A stretch of 15,338 nt of DNA from Candidatus Zixiibacteriota bacterium (GTDB taxonomy: Bacteria; Zixibacteria; MSB-5A5; GN15; PGXB01): the NCBI GenBank assembly GCA_030591405.1, contig JAUVBC010000011.1:1-15338 (forward strand). Direction: 5' to 3'. Position numbers and translations under genes: made by a program. The notes beneath the pieces are model-generated. The model did no database searches. It was not told where the DNA came from and saw only the letters and a program-made list of their open reading frames with translations. Shown here piece by piece: positions 8,951-14,315 of the stretch. How positions within the stretch are numbered: the stretch's first letter is position 1; each line of letters starts with the position of its first letter.

Positions 8951-9022
8951 GGCGGTATCGTCTAGTGGTTAGGACGAGGGATTCTCAGTCCTTAAACCGG
9001 GGTTCAATTCCCCGTACCGCTA
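8951..9022 (+). tRNA. tRNA-Glu (anticodon CTC)
   Basis: The 72-nt sequence folds into a full cloverleaf. The acceptor arm pairs GGCGGTA with TACCGCT (one G-U pair at the end) and leaves discriminator A at 9022. The D arm reads GTCTAGTGGTTAGGAC, close to other glutamate tRNAs. The anticodon stem AGGGA/TCCTT encloses the loop TTCTCAG, with anticodon CTC at 8984-8986, and the T arm is CGGGG-TTCAATT-CCCCG. CCA is not encoded. The 3' end is overlapped on the opposite strand by the decayed serine recombinase, as expected if this tRNA served as an integration site. Confidence 0.95.
9001..9022. other. Possible attachment site at the 3' end of tRNA-Glu
   Basis: A recombinase gene remnant runs into the last 19 bases of the tRNA, which is the arrangement found where an element has inserted at a tRNA 3' end. 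I saw no second copy of this 22-base segment up to 15338, so the far junction would lie outside the window or be lost. tRNA ends are classical targets of tyrosine integrases and less often of serine recombinases, which lowers the confidence. Confidence 0.35.
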
Positions 9023-9627
9023 TAACCGGTCGCTGGTAAGGGTAGATGACGTATTATGTCAGCCTTTGCCAGCGCTTTTATTTTCAGACCATTACTAATA
9101 AAAGTCGGCATTATTCTAATTTTATCTGGAAAGATATTTTGCAGTTCTTGACGTATGATATGAATCTTATTCGCATGGTTATTAAATAAAGCGGATAGGT
9201 TCTTAAGCTTTTCTATGATCCACTTATTCGAAATTCGCAGATCATTTGTATTCATTGGTTTTAATTGTCTAATTTTACTTTTTATATCTTCAATTGCATT
9301 TTCTTTTTCCCGCAACGTATTTCTTATGATCTCTGATGTATCACCAACTATTATGAAATTCAATAGATTTTTTGCTCCAGCCTGTTCATCTTTTAATATG
9401 GCCTCAAGTTCATTTCTCTTATGCTTGTCCCTAATGGAAAAGTTTTTCATTTTATTGAGAATCTTCTCATGTAGAATTTGAATTATATCGGGATTCAGTA
9501 AGCGATTTTCTATTGATGAAAGCAGATGGGATTCGATTAATTGGCGACATTCTCGAATTTGATCAATGATTGAAGTTTCTTTCTGCAAGTCGCTCGAAAA
9601 CCTGACATATATAGCTGCTTTATTCAT
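9004..9627 (-). pseudogene. Large serine recombinase remnant with a big internal deletion
   Basis: The open frame of 207 codons joins two ends of a large serine recombinase. Residues 1-34 are the start of the resolvase fold (A-I-Y-V-R-F-S-S-D-L-Q with nucleophile Ser11, then I-D-Q-I-R-E-C-R). From residue 35 on comes the segment that normally follows the zinc ribbon (L-L-S-S-I-E-N-R-L-L-N-P), then a coiled-coil stretch rich in Lys and Glu. Intact relatives have roughly 450-550 residues; most of the catalytic domain, the recombinase domain and the zinc ribbon are missing, in frame. No ribosome-binding site precedes the ATG, and the last six codons and the stop lie within the tRNA-Glu gene. It cannot recombine DNA as it stands. 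I read it as the scar of an element that brought in the neighbouring accessory genes. Confidence 0.8.
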
Positions 9628-9640
9628 ATTATTAATAAAT

Positions 9641-9683
9641 AGACTTTTAAAAGCCAGTGGCCTATTTTATTATAAAAAAGTCT
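9641..9683 (-). terminator. Weak hairpin between the recombinase remnant and the SCP2-like gene
   Basis: AGACTTTT at 9641-9648 pairs with AAAAGTCT at 9676-9683, with a small GCCA/TGGC inner stem in the 27-nt loop. It lies just behind the stop of the minus-strand gene at 9709 and could slow or end its transcription. The long AT-rich loop makes this uncertain. Confidence 0.3.
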
Positions 9684-9708
9684 TATTATTTTCGCGAGTC
9701 ATACATTA

Positions 9709-10089
9709 TTACTTTTCAATTACGTCGAATTTAATGCCTATTCTACTAAACAGACAGTCCCATCCAAGTTTATTAGGATTATTAATGTACTCTTCAGACT
9801 TCTTGACAACATTTTCAATATCTTCAAATTTGAGTTCCCATTGCATCGATGAATCGTCTTTGCGTTCTGAAATAAATTCAAATTGATTATCTCGAAAGCG
9901 AATCAGAAAATGAGTGACTTGAGTATCGGGATCTCCACAGTAAACCGTCAAAACGATATTGTGATATTTGTGAATAGTTTTTGCCAAAGTCAAAGATTTT
10001 CTCATATTTGGTGTTTTTAGCTGATTTCTAAATACCGTATTACAAATTACCAGATACTGAGTAACAAGCGATTTGACGTCTTTATACAT
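9709..10089 (-). CDS. Small protein with weak SCP2 (sterol carrier)-like features
   Basis: The 126-residue product has no signal peptide or membrane helix. Its second half contains a pattern that recalls SCP2-like lipid-binding domains: a beta hairpin with R-F-R-D-N-Q-F-E-F, a D-D-S-S-M-Q-W-E segment, and E-E-Y-I-N-N-P followed by L-G-W-D. This is weak pattern recognition, and the gene may belong to an unnamed family. The start at 10089 is chosen because AAAGGAG lies 11 nt upstream; an in-frame ATG at 10119 has no such site. It is very AT-rich, like the recombinase stump beside it, and lies about 90 nt after the DUF1858 gene on the same strand. Function unknown. Confidence 0.6.
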   Translation of the reverse strand: MYKDVKSLVTQYLVICNTVFRNQLKTPNMRKSLTLAKTIHKYHNIVLTVYCGDPDTQVTHFLIRFRDNQFEFISERKDDSSMQWELKFEDIENVVKKSEEYINNPNKLGWDCLFSRIGIKFDVIEK

Positions 10090-10178
10090 TAATGATTTTT
10101 CTCCTTTCACAAACCACATATTGTCGAATCATTGGAATATTCGTTAAGTAATGGGTTTCTTGTTTACATCCCTTATGT

Positions 10179-10421
10179 TTAAAGTTCATTTAGATCTTTG
10201 ACAAATTGGTTAATATCTTCTTCACTAAACCCTTTTTCTTTGGCTGCTTCCTCGAGTGTTCCCCAGATCAGTTCGCCACACATAACACATCTGATCCCCT
10301 TTTTGCTTAAGTAAAAAATTGCTTTTGGGACCTTTTCGACTAGTTCTTCAATTGTAATAGAATTTGTAATTATTATTTTCAACCACCCTAATATTTGTCT
10401 GGGTTTCTTCAAACTCCCCAT
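10179..10421 (-). CDS. DUF1858 domain protein
   Basis: The 80-residue product matches DUF1858, a small helical domain often found alone or beside hybrid-cluster or disulfide-reductase-type proteins. From about residue 18 the pattern is I-T-N-S-I-T-I-E-E-L, then a long helix, K-K-G-I-R-C45-V-M-C48-G, and T-L-E-E-A-A-K-E-K-G-F. The CxxC could bind metal or take part in thiol redox chemistry. The first 14 residues are not usual for the family, so the start is uncertain. The ATG at 10421 has only a weak upstream site, but it overlaps the stop of a 13-codon mini-frame as TAATG, which would allow coupled translation. No partner reductase is visible in the window. Confidence 0.75.
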   Translation of the reverse strand: MGSLKKPRQILGWLKIIITNSITIEELVEKVPKAIFYLSKKGIRCVMCGELIWGTLEEAAKEKGFSEEDINQFVKDLNEL

Positions 10422-10462
10422 TATTCCGGAGATGGTTCTTCTGATAGCTCAAACACCTCCAC
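10421..10462 (-). CDS. Possible 13-residue leader ORF coupled to the DUF1858 gene
   Basis: A GTG at 10462 lies 12 nt after AAGGAG (10473-10478), and a second in-frame GTG follows at 10456. The frame encodes V-E-V-F-E-L-S-E-E-P-S-P-E and stops with TAA sharing its last base with the DUF1858 ATG. Two strong ribosome-binding-like sites in this short stretch, neither in frame with the DUF1858 gene, are otherwise hard to explain. It may be a leader, or a sign that the DUF1858 start region was rearranged. Confidence 0.25.
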   Translation of the reverse strand: MEVFELSEEPSPE

Positions 10463-10479
10463 TTATGATAGTTACTCCT

Positions 10480-10590
10480 TTATATACCTGCCGTTTCTGA
10501 TATAGGAATTCCACGACATCGCGCACATAAGAATTCATCAGTTATCAGAAAGCATTGCATAAAATCCAGGCGCCCATTGGTAGCCTTCAA
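10480..10590 (-). CDS. Possible small CxxC protein (36 residues)
   Basis: A TTG start at 10590 lies 5 nt after GAAGGGC, 18 nt behind the cupin stop. The frame has an internal ATG at 10560 and ends at 10480, just before AAGGAG. The product contains L-C-A-R-C-R-G-I, a treble-clef-like CxxC, and no membrane segment. It fills most of an otherwise empty 186-nt gap between the cupin and DUF1858 genes, and its spacing fits an operon of closely packed short genes. I do not recognise a family. It may be a real micro-protein or the worn end of a longer gene. Confidence 0.35.
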   Translation of the reverse strand: MKATNGRLDFMQCFLITDEFLCARCRGIPISETAGI

Positions 10591-10607
10591 GTTTTGCCCT
10601 TCTGAAT

Positions 10608-10928
10608 TTACAACAAACACCAGGTAACTAAAATCGTTGCACCCGTTTTGGTAGTAAAAGCTCCATGCTTCACTTCTTTCGGAATAATACTGTAAGTTCC
10701 CGCTTCAAATGTTTTCCCTTGGCTTTCATACGAACCTTCAATGATATAGTGTAATTCGGTAAATACATGAGAATGAACGTCCATCTTCCATCCCGCGGGA
10801 ATTTTAAGCAGGATTGAGCGTGGAGCCATATCTCCACCTATACTTAACACTTTTTCCTCGGCACCTGTAGGATAATTAGTTGATGGTTGCCATTCAACTT
10901 TGTTTACATTTATGCTGACCGCATTCAT
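10608..10928 (-). CDS. Small single-domain cupin
   Basis: The 106-residue protein is one beta-barrel cupin. Motif 1 is complete, G46 with x5 then H52-x-H54-x3-E58-x6-G, and motif 2 ends in P-K-E-V-K-H88, so the four usual metal ligands (His52, His54, Glu58, His88) are present. Such proteins bind Fe, Mn, Zn or Ni and act as enzymes or sensors; the substrate cannot be read from the sequence. The ATG at 10928 is chosen because AAAGGAGGTG stands just before it; an in-frame start further upstream at 11009 would run back into the radical SAM gene. The radical SAM stop is only 22 nt away on the same strand, so the two are almost certainly co-transcribed. Confidence 0.85.
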   Translation of the reverse strand: MNAVSINVNKVEWQPSTNYPTGAEEKVLSIGGDMAPRSILLKIPAGWKMDVHSHVFTELHYIIEGSYESQGKTFEAGTYSIIPKEVKHGAFTTKTGATILVTWCLL

Positions 10929-10950
10929 CGTAACACCTCCTTTAAAAAAA

Positions 10951-11877
10951 TTAAATTCCCATTCTAAAATGTTCGGGAAGCAAATATTCCTCTCCTTTAT
11001 ACTTGACACAAATTAATTCTTTGTTTTCAAGCATTTGTATAATTACTCCGATTTCAGAAAAATTATTTTCAATATCATCCGCTTGCTCTCGACGCAAGGG
11101 ATGACGCGAACCGATCTCGAGAATAGCCTGTCTGGCATCTGAGAATTCCCCCAAACCGAATTGACCCGATTCCAAGCCTGCCACAGGTATGGCCTTTCCA
11201 ATTATTTCCTGCGCTTTCAAAATACGCTCCGGCTCTAATGGCCTAACCCAGGATTCTGCGGGAGGACGAATAGGGGTAAGAATATAAACTCTATTGGGGC
11301 TTATCATATCAATGGCGTGCATAATACTCTGTAATTCTTCTGTGATATCATTCAATTCTTTAACCAGCATGACTTCAATCCAGATTTGTCCGGAGTACTC
11401 GTTGCGAAAGTCTATCAACCCTTTTAGCATCGTTTCAAATGTGATATTTCGATGCGGTCTGTTTATAGCCCTAAATGTCTTTTCATTACCCGCATCCAAA
11501 GTGGGAATTACAACATCAGCCTCATTTAGATCTTGTCTAACGTCCTCACTAAACAGCAAAGAACCATTTGTAATCACAGCGGTGGGTATATGTAGTCTAT
11601 TTTTGGTCTGCCTGATGAGCCAGCCCAAATCTTTGCATAAGGTAGGTTCACCGTCTCCAACAAATGTAATAAAGTCAGGTTTTTCATGTTGTACCTGTTT
11701 CACTATCTCAGTTAAAATGTCATTTTTTGGATAAAAGCTTTCTCTTGTCGTCTGCAGGCGAGTAGTTCTACCCAGTTGGCAATAGACGCAAGCGTAGGAA
11801 CATGTTTTGGGAGGAATTGGACTAACACCCAATGAACGTCCAAGCCTGCGAGACGGAACTGGTCCATAAACATACAT
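10951..11877 (-). CDS. Radical SAM protein, COG0731-like
   Basis: The 308-residue protein begins with Y-G-P-V-P-S-R-R-L-G-R-S-L-G, typical of the small radical SAM proteins grouped in COG0731. It carries the cluster motif C26-S-Y-A-C30-V-Y-C33, which would hold a 4Fe-4S cluster and cleave S-adenosylmethionine. The SAM-contact segment is G-D-G-E-P-T (about 75-80), followed by T-N-G-S and N-R-P-H-R. The C-terminal 70 residues look like a winged-helix domain, which may recognise a partner or nucleic acid. The family is often labelled as wyosine-related, but bacterial members mostly lack a known substrate. It lies between the permease (49-nt gap) and the cupin (22-nt gap), so its substrate may be linked to them. 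Confidence 0.88.
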   Translation of the reverse strand: MYVYGPVPSRRLGRSLGVSPIPPKTCSYACVYCQLGRTTRLQTTRESFYPKNDILTEIVKQVQHEKPDFITFVGDGEPTLCKDLGWLIRQTKNRLHIPTAVITNGSLLFSEDVRQDLNEADVVIPTLDAGNEKTFRAINRPHRNITFETMLKGLIDFRNEYSGQIWIEVMLVKELNDITEELQSIMHAIDMISPNRVYILTPIRPPAESWVRPLEPERILKAQEIIGKAIPVAGLESGQFGLGEFSDARQAILEIGSRHPLRREQADDIENNFSEIGVIIQMLENKELICVKYKGEEYLLPEHFRMGI

Positions 11878-11926
11878 TATATTATCTCTACAATTGATAT
11901 GCAGATTTTGGTGAAATTCCGCATAA

Positions 11927-12949
11927 TTATAACCACCTTGCGAAATATACTAGAACGCCTACCACTAAGCCAACAAATAAGTTGATTGCCTTGACCAATA
12001 GAAAACCTTTTCTTGAATGAGCCAGCATTGGAAGCATACCATGACCATCCTGAACGATTGAACTGGCCAATAGTACGACCATGGGAACCGTGCCTTGGGC
12101 ATATAATGTAACAAAAATTAGGTGTGGACCAGACTCGGGAATAATCCCAAGAAAACAGGCGATGAGAATTACAAAAAGTGTATTGGCTTGAATAAATTGT
12201 TCCAAATTTAGATGGTTAGTGATGATGTTGGCAACGAGGAGAGCGCCAAAAGTCCATAAGAATATACTTGGCACATGTTTAAGCACAACATGTTTCCAGA
12301 GATGTTCTTGAAGAAAATGTTCCGGGACAGTAGTAACAATAAAAAGTCCGACCAACCCGGCAATCAATAAGGTTATGCGCTTCCAATCCCAAATCTGAGG
12401 TCCGATTAAGGTAAAGATTATACCCAGTGCAAATAATAGCAAAGCCGCACTCAAAACTCCTCTGGCCAGAGATAGCTGTCGCCATTGCATAACGATTTTG
12501 TCTTTTGGAAAACAATCACAAAACTCCGGTTCGTGAATCTCAAGTTGATTACATGCCTTGAATTTGGTCTTGACCAATTTTGTTAAGGTAAAGTCTGTTA
12601 ACCATCCAACCAAGATTGCTATAAAAGCAAGAATCGACATCAAAAGAAGGGCTTTTTGAGGGAAAAGAGCAAGCATTACAAATGCTTCGTCACCACTGGT
12701 AGCAATCATGGCTGCGACCAGCGCGCCAAACGACACAACCCGATGAGAGAACATGGCGACAACCGCGAATGCGCCCATACAACCCGGAGTGGCTCCAAGA
12801 ATAACAGCGAGGAGGTACTGCGACCACTTTTGCTTTGCCAGACTATTTTGCCAGGATCCTTTAGTTATGACATTAATGTACTCAATAACAAGCATCATAA
12901 GCATAACAAAACCGGTGATCATCAACGCAGTGTTAAAACTTCCAATCAT
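11927..12949 (-). CDS. Integral membrane permease, putative manganese transporter family (DUF2899/ArsP_2)
   Basis: The 340-residue protein has about ten hydrophobic helices in two related halves. The first half holds A-T-P-G-C57-M-G-A-F followed by S-G-D-E-A-F; the second holds I-P-E-S-G-P-H followed by Q-D-G-H-G-M-L-P-M-L-A. This two-fold pattern matches the family annotated as putative manganese transporters, earlier called arsenic efflux-like. Between the halves a soluble loop carries C133, H139, C144 and C146 (H-E-P-E-F-C-D-C), a likely metal or metalloid site. AGGGGGT 9 nt before the ATG supports the start. It starts 5 nt after the stop of a truncated methyltransferase and precedes the radical SAM gene. 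Direction and substrate of transport are not proven by the sequence. Confidence 0.82.
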   Translation of the reverse strand: MIGSFNTALMITGFVMLMMLVIEYINVITKGSWQNSLAKQKWSQYLLAVILGATPGCMGAFAVVAMFSHRVVSFGALVAAMIATSGDEAFVMLALFPQKALLLMSILAFIAILVGWLTDFTLTKLVKTKFKACNQLEIHEPEFCDCFPKDKIVMQWRQLSLARGVLSAALLLFALGIIFTLIGPQIWDWKRITLLIAGLVGLFIVTTVPEHFLQEHLWKHVVLKHVPSIFLWTFGALLVANIITNHLNLEQFIQANTLFVILIACFLGIIPESGPHLIFVTLYAQGTVPMVVLLASSIVQDGHGMLPMLAHSRKGFLLVKAINLFVGLVVGVLVYFARWL

Positions 12950-12954
12950 GCTGT

Positions 12955-13110
12955 CTAACCCCCTGTTCTCGCTCCGATTTCAATATCTTTCTTGTTTTTA
13001 TACAATAGCATCTTTATTGTTTGGAGTTCTGAGGCGTATACAAAATGGTTTTTCTCAAACCAATCCTCATGATTTGATATATACTTTTCGAATGGTTCAA
13101 TTCGTGCCAT
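12955..13110 (-). pseudogene. Truncated class I SAM-dependent methyltransferase (N-terminal 51 residues)
   Basis: The ATG at 13110 has AGGAGA about 13 nt upstream. The product reads like the start of a common small methyltransferase: I-E-P-F-E-K-Y, then W-F-E-K-N-H-F-V-Y-A-S-E-L, then motif I as I-E-I-G-A-R-T-G-G, where functional enzymes have E-I-G-x-G-T-G-R-F. The frame stops exactly there, so most of the SAM-binding fold and the catalytic part (usually 150 or more further residues) are gone. The permease start follows 5 nt later, so the loss probably came from a deletion that joined the fragment to the permease gene. Translation of the stump could still feed ribosomes to the permease start. 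An intact enzyme would probably have modified a small molecule or metalloid, but this is inference. Confidence 0.7.
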
Positions 13111-13154
13111 GATATCGAGCCAATCTCCTGTTTTTAGACAGAATTAATGTAACA

Positions 13155-13171
13155 GAGGTGAAACTCACCTC
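13155..13171. repeat. Short perfect hairpin behind the SEC-C gene
   Basis: GAGGTGA and TCACCTC pair perfectly around AAC, 12 nt past the SEC-C stop and before the methyltransferase remnant. There is no T run on either strand, so it is more likely an RNA-stability or attenuating hairpin than a full terminator. Confidence 0.35.
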
Positions 13172-13182
13172 ACTTATCTCTT

Positions 13183-13356
13183 TCACCCAGAGGTCTTACA
13201 GGCAGCATTTATTATCCTGGCACTGAAGTACTTCTGATCGGAAGTAAAGTGGCATTTTTTATACTTTTTACCACTACCACACCAGCAGCGATCATTTCGG
13301 CCAAGCTCCATGGCTAACTTCGGGGGGTGATTAAACAATTTATTAAAGAAACTCAT
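13183..13356 (-). CDS. Small SEC-C zinc-binding protein
   Basis: The 57-residue product is little more than a SEC-C motif: L-G-R-N-D-R-C24-W-C26-G-S-G-K-K-Y-K-K-C35-H36. The four residues Cys24, Cys26, Cys35 and His36 match the zinc ligands known from the C-terminus of SecA, where the motif binds SecB and ribosomes. Here it is free-standing. The frame can be read further upstream to 13572, but that overlaps another gene and has no site; AAGGA before the ATG at 13356 supports the short form. Its partner is unknown. It lies between a CxxC protein and the methyltransferase remnant, one of several small metal-binding proteins in this stretch. Confidence 0.8.
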   Translation of the reverse strand: MSFFNKLFNHPPKLAMELGRNDRCWCGSGKKYKKCHFTSDQKYFSARIINAACKTSG

Positions 13357-13377
13357 AAACGATTTCCTTGGTAACAA

Positions 13378-13407
13378 CAACCGCCCCAAGATCAATTGGG
13401 GCGGTTG
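13378..13407 (-). terminator. Strong GC-rich hairpin between the CxxC and SEC-C genes
   Basis: CAACCGCCCCAA (13378-13389) and TTGGGGCGGTTG (13396-13407) form a perfect 12-bp stem with a 6-nt loop. On the minus strand the stem is followed by TTGTTACC, only a partial T run, and the SEC-C ribosome-binding site follows within 20 nt. It may be a leaky terminator or processing site that lowers expression of the downstream genes. Confidence 0.55.
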
Positions 13408-13459
13408 CTTCAGTTTAAATATTGGCCGAGAAGTTTCTCGTCTGCCATCTTTTTCAAAC

Positions 13460-13651
13460 TCACCCTCCACGAGTGAAGAGCACTTGATCACAGGTCCAAC
13501 ATGCCTGCCCCTTAAGAGGTTTGTCAGGATCAATGTCTTTGTCACACAAGTACATAACGCCATCATCACCAATGTAAACTTTCATGGGGCGTGCACTTTC
13601 ATGTAAGATGCCTTCACCCATCTTTGGTTTTTCCTGATTTTGATCAGTCAT
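13460..13651 (-). CDS. Conserved-looking small CxxC protein (63 residues), unrecognised
   Basis: The product is short, acidic at the start and soluble, with Cys36 in Y-L-C-D-K-D and C51-W-T-C54 near the end. The three cysteines could form part of a zinc or thiol site. The central part (K-V-Y-I-G-D-D-G-V-M-Y-L-C) looks like a small beta hairpin domain. AAGGAGG stands 7-8 nt before the ATG at 13651, one of the best ribosome-binding sites of the region, which suggests high expression. It follows the DUF2173 gene by 75 nt and precedes the strong hairpin at 13378-13407, so it may be the last well-expressed gene from the sigma-54-type promoter. I do not recognise a named family. Confidence 0.7.
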   Translation of the reverse strand: MTDQNQEKPKMGEGILHESARPMKVYIGDDGVMYLCDKDIDPDKPLKGQACWTCDQVLFTRGG

Positions 13652-13726
13652 AATAAAGACCTCCTTATTAAGTTATTTTGTAATATACTATTTTAATAAA
13701 CCATTTTTTTGATCCACCTGGCAATC

Positions 13727-14080
13727 CTAATAGTTTTCAGGCCGAGGACCAGTGGCTTCTGAACCAGCCAGATCTATCATTAACTGGTTATAGTCTCCGC
13801 GACCGGTTTTTACAAAAACCCGCGTATTTCCTACCACGACTACCGAATACTTGCTTCCCCAAACTGTCCAGCCAACTAACGATCCGTAATTTCGAGGCAA
13901 TTGATTATTTAGTGAATTTAGAAAATCACTACAAGTCAGATTTTGGCTGACGCACAATTCAGCACTTTCCATCAGATCTTCCGGCAATTCACCCACTTTC
14001 CGAATGATTTTTCCGTCTTCGGAGAATTGTCCTGCCGCGACAACTCCCTCTATTTTCATGAGCCTGTCCAGTCCGATCAT
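13727..14080 (-). CDS. DUF2173 family protein
   Basis: With the ATG at 14080 the product has 117 residues and begins M-I-G-L-D-R-L-M-K-I-E-G-V-V-A-A-G, the usual opening of DUF2173. The centre has G-W-T-V-W-G-S, followed by Y-S-V-V-V-V-G-N-T-R-V-F-V, again family-like. Function is not established; the family tends to occur in sulfur- or metal-related neighbourhoods, as I recall. An upstream in-frame ATG at 14134 would add a Lys-rich 18-residue leader, but it has no ribosome-binding site and lies inside the candidate -24/-12 promoter, whereas AAGG precedes the ATG at 14080 at a good distance. The gene is the first behind the sigma-54 activator and is the best candidate for its target. Confidence 0.8.
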   Translation of the reverse strand: MIGLDRLMKIEGVVAAGQFSEDGKIIRKVGELPEDLMESAELCVSQNLTCSDFLNSLNNQLPRNYGSLVGWTVWGSKYSVVVVGNTRVFVKTGRGDYNQLMIDLAGSEATGPRPENY

Positions 14081-14122
14081 AGCAACCTTCTTCTTTTTAA
14101 TTCTTTTTCTAACAGCCTGAAA

Positions 14123-14138
14123 AGCATGTTTCATGCCA
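14123..14138 (-). promoter_or_regulatory. Candidate sigma-54 (-24/-12) promoter of the DUF2173 gene
   Basis: On the minus strand TGGCATGAAACATGCT has the invariant GG (14136-14137) and GC (14124-14125) at exactly the spacing of the TGGCAC-N5-TTGCA consensus, preceded by TT and followed by TTT. Transcription would start near 14112, leaving about 30 nt of leader before the ATG at 14080. The sigma-54 activator gene directly upstream strengthens the call. Confidence 0.7.
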
Positions 14139-14247
14139 AAATGTGTTTTTGAAGTTTAAAAATTATACTAATCCGTTGAAATACTTATACTTATAGTTGT
14201 AATATTTCTAAAAATAACGGATAATGAGGAAAAATTCTGGAGATATA

Positions 14248-14295
14248 ATCGTGCGTATATGCTCGCTTATACTATATCATCGTGCATTATTGCGA
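14248..14295. promoter_or_regulatory. Pair of similar boxes upstream of the -24/-12 promoter (candidate activator sites)
   Basis: ATCGTGC-N5-TGC occurs at 14248-14262 and again at 14279-14293. The start points are 31 bp apart, about three helical turns, so both would face the same side of the DNA. The second box lies within the partial palindrome CATCG-N10-CGATG (14278-14297). They lie 110-160 bp upstream of the candidate promoter, the usual distance for enhancer-like sites of sigma-54 activators. The rest of 14139-14315 is AT-rich and shows nothing else I can name. Confidence 0.4.
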
Positions 14296-14315
14296 TGTAA
14301 TAAATGCAGTGCGAC

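Noticed and set aside
11294..11734. A 146-codon forward frame inside the radical SAM gene
   Set aside because: The opposite strand encodes a clear radical SAM protein with C-x3-C-x2-C; the forward product has no domain pattern.
11878..11926. A riboswitch before the radical SAM gene
   Set aside because: The gap is only 49 nt and lacks any conserved riboswitch core that I can recognise.
12656..13112. Forward-strand frames opposite the permease and the methyltransferase remnant
   Set aside because: They are mirrors of the minus-strand genes, without recognisable domains or ribosome-binding sites.
13357..13572. N-terminal extension of the SEC-C protein
   Set aside because: It overlaps the CxxC gene and the strong hairpin, has low-complexity content unlike a domain, and a good ribosome-binding site marks 13356.
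14081..14134. Longer DUF2173 product with a Lys-rich leader
   Set aside because: There is no ribosome-binding site, the start lies inside the candidate -24/-12 promoter, and the family begins at the later ATG.
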